A stretch of 64,000 nucleotides of DNA from Mangrovimonas xylaniphaga (GTDB lineage: Bacteria > Bacteroidota > Bacteroidia > Flavobacteriales > Flavobacteriaceae), in NCBI RefSeq assembly GCF_001280435.1, contig NZ_LBIP01000019.1:62001-126000 (forward strand). Direction: 5' to 3'. Below, piece by piece: positions 54,628 through 62,365 of the stretch. A model generated the notes under the pieces. That model was given only the letters and a program-made list of their open reading frames with translations, made no database searches and was not told the DNA's origin. Positions within the stretch are counted from its first letter, which is position 1. Every line of letters starts with the position of its first letter. The position numbers were made by a program, and so were the translations under genes.

Positions 54628-56337
54628 ATGAAAAAAATACTAAAATATACCCTAGGGCTTTTAGCCATACTTATGGTGTTTTCCTGTTATGATGGTATTG
54701 ATCCAATTACCGAAGTAGATCCAGGACCGGATGCAGGAGCCCCTACCGTAGATATTATGAAACCTGCCGATGGATTTTCAATTTCAGATCCAGAACCTAT
54801 ATCGTCTTTGGAAATTGAATTTGTGGCGGAAGATGATATTGAGTTAATTCTAATTACAGTTTCTATAGACGGCAGCCAAATAGCTTCCTATGATAGTTTT
54901 ACGGATTATCGAGTGGTAAGCAGAGAGTTGGTTTACGATAATGTTGAGGTGGGAGAGCATACTTTGGAAGTGACAGCTACCGATATTGTGGGAAATGTAT
55001 TTACAAAGACCCATAATTTTTCCAAAGAACCTCCATACGTACCTATGTATGCTACGGAGATTTTCTATATGCCTTTTGATGGTGATTATACCGAGTTGGT
55101 ATCTTCTACAGCGGCAACTGAAACAGGTGCCCCTGGATTTGCAGGAGAATCTTTTGCTGGATTGAATGCGCTTCAAGCAGCCACTTCAGCGGCACAAGAC
55201 AATTACGTGTCATTTCCAATAGCAGATCTAGAGTTGTCTACAACTATGAGTGGAGCATTTTGGTATAAGGTGGATGCCACGGCTACAAGATCTGGAATCT
55301 TGACGATTGGTGCCAATGCCGATGATCGTTTTCAAGGATTTAGATTGTTTAGGGAAGGTAATGACGTAGAGCAACGTATTAAATTAAACGTTGGTACCGG
55401 TACAGGTGAAAGTTGGAATGATGGAGGAGTTATTGCCGTGGCCGATAACGAATGGGTTCATGTGGCCTTTACCATTTCTGATACCGAAACCAAGATTTAC
55501 TTTAATGGGGTACTACAGTTAACAAGCACATTGGCCGCTCCAATAGATTGGACTGGTTGTACAGAGCTTAATATTGGGGCTGGAGGTCCAACGTTTAGTT
55601 ATTGGGATCATTTAGGTGATACTAGTGCTATGGACGAATTGAGATTGTTCAGCTCAGCCTTATCCCAAAATGAAATTATAGAAATGATCGCCCAAAGTGA
55701 TCAAGTGTTGTACATGCCATTTGATGGTAGTTTTAATGATGTGGTTAGTGATATCACAGCAACAGAGACAGGAACTCCCGGATTTGCTGGCGATTTTTAT
55801 GAAGGAATCAATTCGTTTCAGGCTGCCACTACCACAATGGAAGATAGTTACCTTTCGGTACCTTTTGATGGATTGGGATTGGGAGATGCTTTTAGTGGTA
55901 CCTTCTGGTATAAAGTAAATGCCACTGCAACTAGGTCTGGGATTTTAACCGTAGGGGCCAATGCTGATGACCGTTTACAAGGATTTAGACTCTTCAGGGA
56001 AGGTAACGATGTAGAACAGCGCATCAAGTTGAATGTTGGAATAGGATCTGGCGAAAGTTGGAATGATGGTGGTGTCATTACCGTTGCTAATGGGGAGTGG
56101 GTACACGTTGCCTTTACCGTGTCAGCTACCGAAAGCAAGATATATTTCAATGGCGAATTGCAATTAACTAGCACGTTCTCTTCTCCTGTAGATTGGACGG
56201 GTTGTACCGAGCTTAATATTGGAGCTGGTGGTCCTACATTTAGTTACTGGGATCACTGGGGAGATACCAGTGCAATGGATGAACTGAGAATTTTCGATAA
56301 AGAATTGAGTCAAGAAGAAATTCAAAGCATGCTCTAA
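54628..56337 (+). CDS. double-LamG surface lipoprotein (probable SGBP, SusE position)
   Basis: A 569-aa lipoprotein (lipobox LMVFSC). An N-terminal Ig/PKD-like module (~40-135, APTVDIMKPADGFSIS ... EHTLEVTATDIVGNVFT) is followed by two concanavalin-A/LamG domains (~147-355 and ~362-569) that are strikingly similar to each other (both contain ATRSGIL, GANADDR, GFRLFREGNDVEQRIKLNVG and WTGCTELNIGAGGPTFSYWDH). Its location directly after SusD and its lipoprotein nature suggest a surface glycan-binding protein that captures the polymer. Confidence 0.88.
   Translation: MKKILKYTLGLLAILMVFSCYDGIDPITEVDPGPDAGAPTVDIMKPADGFSISDPEPISSLEIEFVAEDDIELILITVSIDGSQIASYDSFTDYRVVSRELVYDNVEVGEHTLEVTATDIVGNVFTKTHNFSKEPPYVPMYATEIFYMPFDGDYTELVSSTAATETGAPGFAGESFAGLNALQAATSAAQDNYVSFPIADLELSTTMSGAFWYKVDATATRSGILTIGANADDRFQGFRLFREGNDVEQRIKLNVGTGTGESWNDGGVIAVADNEWVHVAFTISDTETKIYFNGVLQLTSTLAAPIDWTGCTELNIGAGGPTFSYWDHLGDTSAMDELRLFSSALSQNEIIEMIAQSDQVLYMPFDGSFNDVVSDITATETGTPGFAGDFYEGINSFQAATTTMEDSYLSVPFDGLGLGDAFSGTFWYKVNATATRSGILTVGANADDRLQGFRLFREGNDVEQRIKLNVGIGSGESWNDGGVITVANGEWVHVAFTVSATESKIYFNGELQLTSTFSSPVDWTGCTELNIGAGGPTFSYWDHWGDTSAMDELRIFDKELSQEEIQSML
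55066..56334 (+). repeat. tandem duplication of LamG module within the SGBP gene
   Basis: Two copies of about 640 bp with a 215-codon offset (YMPFDG at residues 147 and 362). Protein similarity is high while the synonymous codons differ at many places, so the duplication is not very recent and the protein sequence has been conserved. Confidence 0.85.
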
Positions 56338-56352
56338 ATCAAAAATGAATTG

Positions 56353-56375
56353 CTCTGGTTATCCTGTAATCAGAG
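56353..56375 (+). promoter_or_regulatory. hairpin after the SGBP gene
   Basis: CTCTGGTTA / TAATCAGAG pairs over 9 bp (one G-T) with a 5-nt loop. It is the first of two hairpins between the SGBP and GH144 genes. Confidence 0.45.
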
Positions 56376-56400
56376 GTGTTATTTGAGTTAGTTTAGTTGG

Positions 56401-56438
56401 TTTTAGCGGCATTTTAATCAAATAAAATGCCGCTAAAA
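56401..56438 (+). terminator. strong 16-bp hairpin between uptake genes and enzyme genes of the PUL
   Basis: TTTTAGCGGCATTTTA / TAAAATGCCGCTAAAA, perfect 16-bp stem with loop ATCAAA. Only a weak U tract (TTCTT) follows, so it may be a partial terminator or an RNA-stability element rather than a full stop. It lies 22 bp before the GH144 start. Confidence 0.75.
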
Positions 56439-56460
56439 TTCTTAATCAACGGGTAAAAAA

Positions 56461-57837
56461 ATGAAATCACAAAATTATATCAAGATACTTTTGTTGTTGT
56501 CAGTAGTGATGCTGACATTCAATTGTAAAGAGACGAAAGAAACCAAAGAAGAAGCAAAAAAAGAGCCAACTGAAATTTCAGAAACCTTATCTGATGATAC
56601 GCTTTTGGACACTGTTCAAAAACAAACCTTCGAATATTTTTGGGAAGGAGCAGAGCCCAATTCAGGAATGGCTAGGGAACGTCTGCATATGGACGATGTG
56701 TATCCAACCTCTCCAAAAAATACTGTGACTATTGGCGGGAGCGGATTTGGAGTGATGGCCATCTTGGTGGGGGTAGAACGAGGATTTATTACAAGGGAAG
56801 AAGCCTTAGAACGCTATCATAAAATTGTCGATTTTCTGGGAAAAGCAGACCGTTTTCATGGTGCTTGGCCACATTGGTTAAATGGAGAAACTGGAAAAGT
56901 GGTGCCGTTCAGTAAAAAGGATGATGGAGGTGATTTGGTGGAAACCGCTTTTTTGGTCCAGGGACTGCTCACGGTATATGAGTATTTCAAGGATGGTAAT
57001 GAAAGTGAAAAAGACCTAGCGAAAAAAATAGACTATTTGTGGCGAGGAGTAGAATGGAATTGGTATACCAAAGGAGGTGAAGATGTTCTGTATTGGCATT
57101 GGTCTCCAAATTTTGGTTGGGATATGAATTTCCCTGTGGGAGGCTATAATGAATGTTTGATCATGTATGTTTTGGCTGCAGCCTCGCCAACACACCCTGT
57201 TTCCAAATCGGTTTATGATAAAGGATGGGCAAGAAGTGGAGCCATTACTTCTAAGGACTCGATGTACCATCGTGCCTTAGTGCTTGATTATTATGAACAT
57301 GATGACCATGCCATAGGGCCTTTATTCTGGGCGCATTATTCCTATTTAGGGTTGGATCCAAGAGGACTTAAAGATCAATACGCTGATTATTGGGAATTGA
57401 CACAAAACCATGCCATTATTCACCATGAATATGCCAAGGAAAACCCTAAGCATTTCAAAGGCTATGGTGATAGCTTATGGGGCTTGACCTCAAGTTATTC
57501 CATGAAAGGTTATGCAGGTCATAGGCCAGGAAACGACTTGGGGGTTATCTCGCCTACAGCAGCCTTGTCCTCCTTTCCGTATACCCCAAAGGCTAGTATG
57601 AAAATGCTGAAGTATATGTACAAAAATCAAGACTCCTTGATTGGGAAATATGGACCTTATGATGCTTTTAGTCTTCAGGAACCTTGGTTCTTACCACGGT
57701 ATTTGGCCATCGATCAAGGGCCTATTCCTGTAATGATTGAAAATTATAGAACAGGACTGTTTTGGAAATTGTTTATGCAGAATAAAGATGTACAACATGG
57801 TTTGAAAAAACTGGAGTTTACTGTTGATAGAAATTGA
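56461..57837 (+). CDS. GH144-like glucanase lipoprotein (glucoamylase-family fold), copy 1
   Basis: A 458-aa protein with lipobox LTFNC. An (alpha/alpha)6 barrel of the 'Glycoamylase' family (PF10091) shows the typical motifs FEYFWEGAEPNSGMARER, VTIGGSGFGVMAILVGVERG, RFHGAWPHWLNG, KDDGGDLVETAFLVQGLL, YWHWSPN and IDQGPIPVMIENYRTGLFW. The characterised family GH144 (e.g. from Chitinophaga pinensis) contains endo-beta-1,2-glucanases, so this enzyme is predicted to cut beta-1,2-glucan. The lipoprotein signal suggests the cell surface or outer-membrane periplasmic face. Substrate confidence is moderate. Confidence 0.85.
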   Translation: MKSQNYIKILLLLSVVMLTFNCKETKETKEEAKKEPTEISETLSDDTLLDTVQKQTFEYFWEGAEPNSGMARERLHMDDVYPTSPKNTVTIGGSGFGVMAILVGVERGFITREEALERYHKIVDFLGKADRFHGAWPHWLNGETGKVVPFSKKDDGGDLVETAFLVQGLLTVYEYFKDGNESEKDLAKKIDYLWRGVEWNWYTKGGEDVLYWHWSPNFGWDMNFPVGGYNECLIMYVLAAASPTHPVSKSVYDKGWARSGAITSKDSMYHRALVLDYYEHDDHAIGPLFWAHYSYLGLDPRGLKDQYADYWELTQNHAIIHHEYAKENPKHFKGYGDSLWGLTSSYSMKGYAGHRPGNDLGVISPTAALSSFPYTPKASMKMLKYMYKNQDSLIGKYGPYDAFSLQEPWFLPRYLAIDQGPIPVMIENYRTGLFWKLFMQNKDVQHGLKKLEFTVDRN

Positions 57838-57841
57838 TGGA

Positions 57842-59206
57842 ATGAAATTGAAATATTATTTGCAAATATTTTTGGTATCCCTTGTGATTTTTTCATGTGG
57901 AAACGATGATGGTCCAGGCTATCAAGAACCTTACGATCCCACAGATGATGATCCCGTTGTGATAGACCCGTTGCCTGAAATTGAGTTGTTGGACTTGGTG
58001 CAAGAACGCACCTTTAAATATTTTTGGGATTATGCCGAAAGTAATTCCGGGGCCGCCAGGGAACGTTACCATCTCAACGATCCTAGCAACGACCAAAATA
58101 CCGTAACCAGTGGAGGCAGCGGATTTGGTTTGATGGCTATTTTGGTGGGTATTGAAAGAGGATACATTTCGAGAGCTGAAGGGGTAGAAAGATTGGCACA
58201 AATCCTAAACTTTTTTGAAACAGCCGACAGATTTCACGGTGCGTGGTCGCATTGGATAAATGGTACTAATGGCAATGTCTTGCCTTTTAGTAGCATGGAT
58301 GATGGAGGTGATATTGTGGAAACTGCTTTTTTGGTTCAGGGATTAATCTGTGTCAAGGAGTATTTCAAAAATGGTTCTGAAGAAGAAATCAATTTGGCCA
58401 ATCAGGCAGATGCTTTGTGGAAAGGCGTGGAGTGGGACTGGTACACTCAGGAACAGAATGCCTTATACTGGCATTGGAGTCCAAACCATAACTTCGCTAT
58501 CAACTTGGAATTGGTAGGCTATAACGAAACTTTAATTGCCTTTATATTGGGAGCCGCTTCACCGGATCATCCTATTTCAGCGGAAGTTTACCATCAAGGT
58601 TGGGCCAATAATGGGGCTATTGTGTCTTCTGAGACTGATTATGGAATTCCTCTGGTTTTGGATCATGTGGGTTCGGGAACGGGACCCTTATTTTGGGCAC
58701 ATTATTCCTATTTGGGCTTGGATCCTAGAAATCTTTCCGATCAGTACGCCAATTATTGGACTTTAAATACCAACCACACCTTGATAAATTACGAGCATTG
58801 TGTGGACAATCCCGGTAATTATGCTGACTATGGTCCAGATTGTTGGGGATTAACGGCTAGTTATTCAAGAAATACCGACGGTTCTGTAGGTTATAACGCC
58901 CATGATCCAGAAAATGATACAGGTGTTATTTCACCTACGGCGGCGGTAAGTTCTATTCCCTATACTCCTGAGGAATCTTTGGCAGCCATGCAATATTTCT
59001 ATGCCAACGATTTACTTGGTCCTGCAGGTTTTTATGATGCCTTTAGTCCGCAATTCAACAATTGGGTAACCGAGAGGTATTTGGCCATAGACCAAGGGCC
59101 TCAAATTATCATGATTGAAAATTATAGAACAGGTTTGCTTTGGGAGTTGTTTATGCAAAATGAAGATGTTCAAAATGGCCTCAATATTTTGGGCTTTAGT
59201 TATTAA
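57842..59206 (+). CDS. GH144-like glucanase lipoprotein (copy 2)
   Basis: A 454-aa paralogue of the previous gene, with lipobox LVIFSC and the same motifs (FKYFWDYAESNSGAARER, VTSGGSGFGLMAILVGIERG, RFHGAWSHWING, MDDGGDIVETAFLVQGL, YWHWSPN, IDQGPQIIMIENYRTGLLW). By eye about half of residues agree with copy 1. An in-frame ATG at 57824 lies inside copy 1; ATG 57842, 4 nt after its stop, puts the signal peptide at the N-terminus. Two paralogues suggest division of labour (endo/exo or surface/periplasm). Confidence 0.87.
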   Translation: MKLKYYLQIFLVSLVIFSCGNDDGPGYQEPYDPTDDDPVVIDPLPEIELLDLVQERTFKYFWDYAESNSGAARERYHLNDPSNDQNTVTSGGSGFGLMAILVGIERGYISRAEGVERLAQILNFFETADRFHGAWSHWINGTNGNVLPFSSMDDGGDIVETAFLVQGLICVKEYFKNGSEEEINLANQADALWKGVEWDWYTQEQNALYWHWSPNHNFAINLELVGYNETLIAFILGAASPDHPISAEVYHQGWANNGAIVSSETDYGIPLVLDHVGSGTGPLFWAHYSYLGLDPRNLSDQYANYWTLNTNHTLINYEHCVDNPGNYADYGPDCWGLTASYSRNTDGSVGYNAHDPENDTGVISPTAAVSSIPYTPEESLAAMQYFYANDLLGPAGFYDAFSPQFNNWVTERYLAIDQGPQIIMIENYRTGLLWELFMQNEDVQNGLNILGFSY

Positions 59207-59212
59207 AATATA

Positions 59213-60001
59213 ATGAAGAATCGATTAAAAGTATATGTGTTTCTATGTTTGTTGCTATCTGCAGGAAGCATAATTGCACAGCAAGAATTTTATCAAAAAC
59301 AATTGTTTATCCATGGAAATGATACGTTAAAATACCGGATCATGTACCCCAAAGATTTTTCGGAAAGTAAGCAATATCCATTACTGCTTTTTTTACATGG
59401 TGCTGGGGAACGGGGAAGTGACAACACTTCTCAACTGGTACACGGCAGTGCATTATTTGCCAATGAAAAAAATAGAGAAGATTTTCCAGCTATTGTCATT
59501 TTTCCGCAGTGCCCAAAAGAAAGTTATTGGGCCAATGCTGATGTGGATAGGAGTTCATACCCTATCAGTTTAAAATTCCCAAAAGATGCAGCGCCTACCC
59601 CTGCTATGGATATGGTGCTAAAACTTATGGATGCATTCACTGTAAAATCTTTTGTCAAAAAAGAACAGGTTTATGTAGGAGGTCTATCCATGGGCGGAAT
59701 GGGGACATTTGAAATCCTCTCCAGGAGGCCTGATATGTTTGCCGGAGCCATTGCCATTTGTGGTGGTGGCAATACAGAGTTGGCTGAAAATTATGCCACC
59801 AAAGTGCCTATGTGGATTTTTCACGGGGCCAATGACGATGTGGTCAGGCCACAATTATCAATAGACATGGTGAGCGCCATTTTAAAATATGGCGGTAAAC
59901 CTAATTTTAATTTATACGCCAAAGACAATCACAATAGCTGGGATTCCACATTTGCAGAACCGGGATTGTTGCCTTGGCTTTTTTCTCAATCTAAACTTTA
60001 A
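59213..60001 (+). CDS. secreted alpha/beta-hydrolase (prolyl-oligopeptidase/esterase type)
   Basis: A 262-aa protein with a signal peptide (FLCLLLSAGSIIAQQ). Alpha/beta hydrolase: oxyanion FLHGAGERGSDN, nucleophile Ser in GGLSMGGMG, acid Asp in FHGANDDVVRP and His in KDNHNSWDS. Short members of this kind in PULs are usually carbohydrate esterases; here it could remove acyl groups from the glucan. It is 6 bp after GH144 copy 2 and 2 bp before the GH3 gene. Confidence 0.85.
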   Translation: MKNRLKVYVFLCLLLSAGSIIAQQEFYQKQLFIHGNDTLKYRIMYPKDFSESKQYPLLLFLHGAGERGSDNTSQLVHGSALFANEKNREDFPAIVIFPQCPKESYWANADVDRSSYPISLKFPKDAAPTPAMDMVLKLMDAFTVKSFVKKEQVYVGGLSMGGMGTFEILSRRPDMFAGAIAICGGGNTELAENYATKVPMWIFHGANDDVVRPQLSIDMVSAILKYGGKPNFNLYAKDNHNSWDSTFAEPGLLPWLFSQSKL

Positions 60002-60003
60002 CC

Positions 60004-62334
60004 ATGAAGACATTATCAACCCAATTAAAAACAATTGCAGTAGGAGTATTTGTTGTGTCACTTTTAGGATGCAACCAACAAGAATCTAAAACTGAGGAAA
60101 GTTTCAGTTTTTCGCAGGAAAACCCTTTTCAATCCAAAGTGGATTCGGTTTTGGGGTTAATGACATTGGAAGAAAAACTAGGACAATTGAACTTGCCTTC
60201 TTCAGGGGATATTACCACGGGTCAGGCCCAAAGTTCCAATATCGCTCAAAAGATAGAACAAGGCCAAGTAGGAGGTTTGTTCAACATTAAGTCTGTTGAA
60301 AAAATAAGGGAAGTGCAACGTTTTGCGGTTGAAAAAAGCCGTTTGAAAATTCCATTGATTTTTGGAATGGATGTGATTCACGGTTATGAAACTACGTTTC
60401 CAATTCCATTGGGATTATCAGCCTCTTGGGATATGGATATGATCAAAAAAACGGCTCAAATGGCGGCTCAGGAAGCCACGGCCGATGGAATCAACTGGAC
60501 CTTTTCACCTATGGTGGATATTTCGAGAGATCCACGATGGGGGCGTGTTTCCGAAGGAAATGGCGAAGATCCTTATTTGGCCAGTGAAATTGCAAAAGCC
60601 ATGGTAGCAGGGTACCAAGGAGACGATTTAACAGCTGACAACACCATGATGGCTTGTGTGAAACACTTTGCCTTATATGGAGCGCCAGAAGCTGGTCGGG
60701 ATTACAATACGGTAGACATGAGTCATATTCGCATGTACAACGAGTATTTTCCACCGTATAAAGCTGCTGTAGATGCTGGTGTAGGGTCGTTGATGGCCTC
60801 ATTTAATGAAGTTGATGGCATTCCGGCCACTGGGAATAAGTGGTTGATGACTGATTTATTGCGACACGATTGGGGCTTTAATGGCTTTGTAGTAACCGAT
60901 TATACTGGAATTCCTGAAATGATAGATCATGGTATGGGAGATTTACAACAAGTTTCGGCCTTAGCACTTAAGGCAGGTATCGATATGGATATGGTGGGTG
61001 AAGGCTTATCGGGAACGCTTAAGAAATCCTTGGATGAAGGAAAAGTGTCCATGGAAGATATTGACACTGCCGTAAAGCGCATCTTGACCGCCAAGTTCAA
61101 ACTGGGCTTGTTCGAGGATCCCTATAAATATTGCGATTTGGAACGCCCTAAAAAAGACGTATTCACTAATGAAAATAGGGCTTTTGCCAGAAGGGTGTCT
61201 GCCGAATCAATGGTGTTGCTTAAAAATGACAATAATTTACTGCCTCTTAAAAAATCGGGGACAATTGCTCTTATTGGGCCTTTGGCCAATACTGCTGTTA
61301 ATATGGCGGGTACTTGGAGTGTGGCAACCAAACAGGACAAATCCAATCCCGTTTTGGAGGGGCTTAAAACCGTTGTTGGTGACCAAGCAAATATTCTTTA
61401 TGCCAAAGGAAGTAATGTAGATTATGATGTGGACTATGAAAAACGCATTACCATGTTTGGGAAGGAAATTCCACGAGATAATAAAAGTGACAAGGAATTA
61501 TTAAATGAAGCTTTGGCGGTAGCGGCCAAAGCCGATGTTGTTGTAGCTGCCATTGGAGAGTCTGCCGAATTGAGTGGGGAAAGCAGTAGCGTGACGAACC
61601 TTCAAATTCCACAAGCGCAAAGAGATTTGCTACATGCCTTATTGCAAACAGGAAAGCCTGTGGTTATGGTGCTTTTTACCGGACGTCCTCTGGCTATAGT
61701 TGAAGAAAATGAAAAAGTGCCTGCTATCTTGAATGTTTGGTTCCCGGGGAGTGAAGCTGGATTGGCAATTTCCGATGTATTGTTTGGAGACGTGAACCCT
61801 TCAGGTAAGTTAACGGCGACTTTCCCAATGAATGTTGGTCAAGTGCCAATTTTCTATAACCATAAAAATACGGGACGGCCTTTAAGTAATAAAGAAGGGA
61901 AATTTGAAAAATTCCGCAGTAACTATTTAGATGTTCGCAATGAACCTTTATATCCATTCGGTTACGGTTTAAGTTATACCAAGTTTGAATACGGTAATTT
62001 CAATATTAGTACAACTAGTTTGTCCATGGATGGCACTTTGGATGTTTCGGTAGATGTTTCGAACGGTGGAGATTACGATGGAAAGGAAGTAGTGCAACTT
62101 TACATCCGTGATTTGGTTGGGTCTGTAACAAGACCGGTTAAGGAATTGAAAGGCTTCCAAAAGATTGAATTGAAAAAAGGAGAAACCAAAACCGTAAACT
62201 TTAAACTAACTGTAGAGGATTTGAAATTCTATAATTCGGAATTGGATTTTGTGGCCGAACCGGGAACTTTCCAAGTGTTTGTTGGAACGGATTCAACAAC
62301 AGAGATGATGAAGGAATTTGAATTGACAAAATAA
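60004..62334 (+). CDS. glycoside hydrolase family 3 beta-glucosidase (lipoprotein)
   Basis: A 776-aa BglX-like enzyme with lipobox VSLLGC. The N-terminal GH3 barrel has the nucleophile Asp299 in GFVVTDYTGI and motifs GMDVIHGYETTFPIP, CVKHFALYG and DPRWGRVSEG. A C-terminal alpha/beta sandwich and a fibronectin-III-like domain (YDGKEVVQLYIRD) follow. It probably releases glucose from the oligosaccharides made by the GH144-like enzymes; GH3 enzymes active on beta-1,2-glucooligosaccharides are known in other beta-1,2-glucan loci. Confidence 0.93.
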   Translation: MKTLSTQLKTIAVGVFVVSLLGCNQQESKTEESFSFSQENPFQSKVDSVLGLMTLEEKLGQLNLPSSGDITTGQAQSSNIAQKIEQGQVGGLFNIKSVEKIREVQRFAVEKSRLKIPLIFGMDVIHGYETTFPIPLGLSASWDMDMIKKTAQMAAQEATADGINWTFSPMVDISRDPRWGRVSEGNGEDPYLASEIAKAMVAGYQGDDLTADNTMMACVKHFALYGAPEAGRDYNTVDMSHIRMYNEYFPPYKAAVDAGVGSLMASFNEVDGIPATGNKWLMTDLLRHDWGFNGFVVTDYTGIPEMIDHGMGDLQQVSALALKAGIDMDMVGEGLSGTLKKSLDEGKVSMEDIDTAVKRILTAKFKLGLFEDPYKYCDLERPKKDVFTNENRAFARRVSAESMVLLKNDNNLLPLKKSGTIALIGPLANTAVNMAGTWSVATKQDKSNPVLEGLKTVVGDQANILYAKGSNVDYDVDYEKRITMFGKEIPRDNKSDKELLNEALAVAAKADVVVAAIGESAELSGESSSVTNLQIPQAQRDLLHALLQTGKPVVMVLFTGRPLAIVEENEKVPAILNVWFPGSEAGLAISDVLFGDVNPSGKLTATFPMNVGQVPIFYNHKNTGRPLSNKEGKFEKFRSNYLDVRNEPLYPFGYGLSYTKFEYGNFNISTTSLSMDGTLDVSVDVSNGGDYDGKEVVQLYIRDLVGSVTRPVKELKGFQKIELKKGETKTVNFKLTVEDLKFYNSELDFVAEPGTFQVFVGTDSTTEMMKEFELTK

Positions 62335-62365
62335 AAGCTTAAAGAATAAACGATCATTTTGAAAT

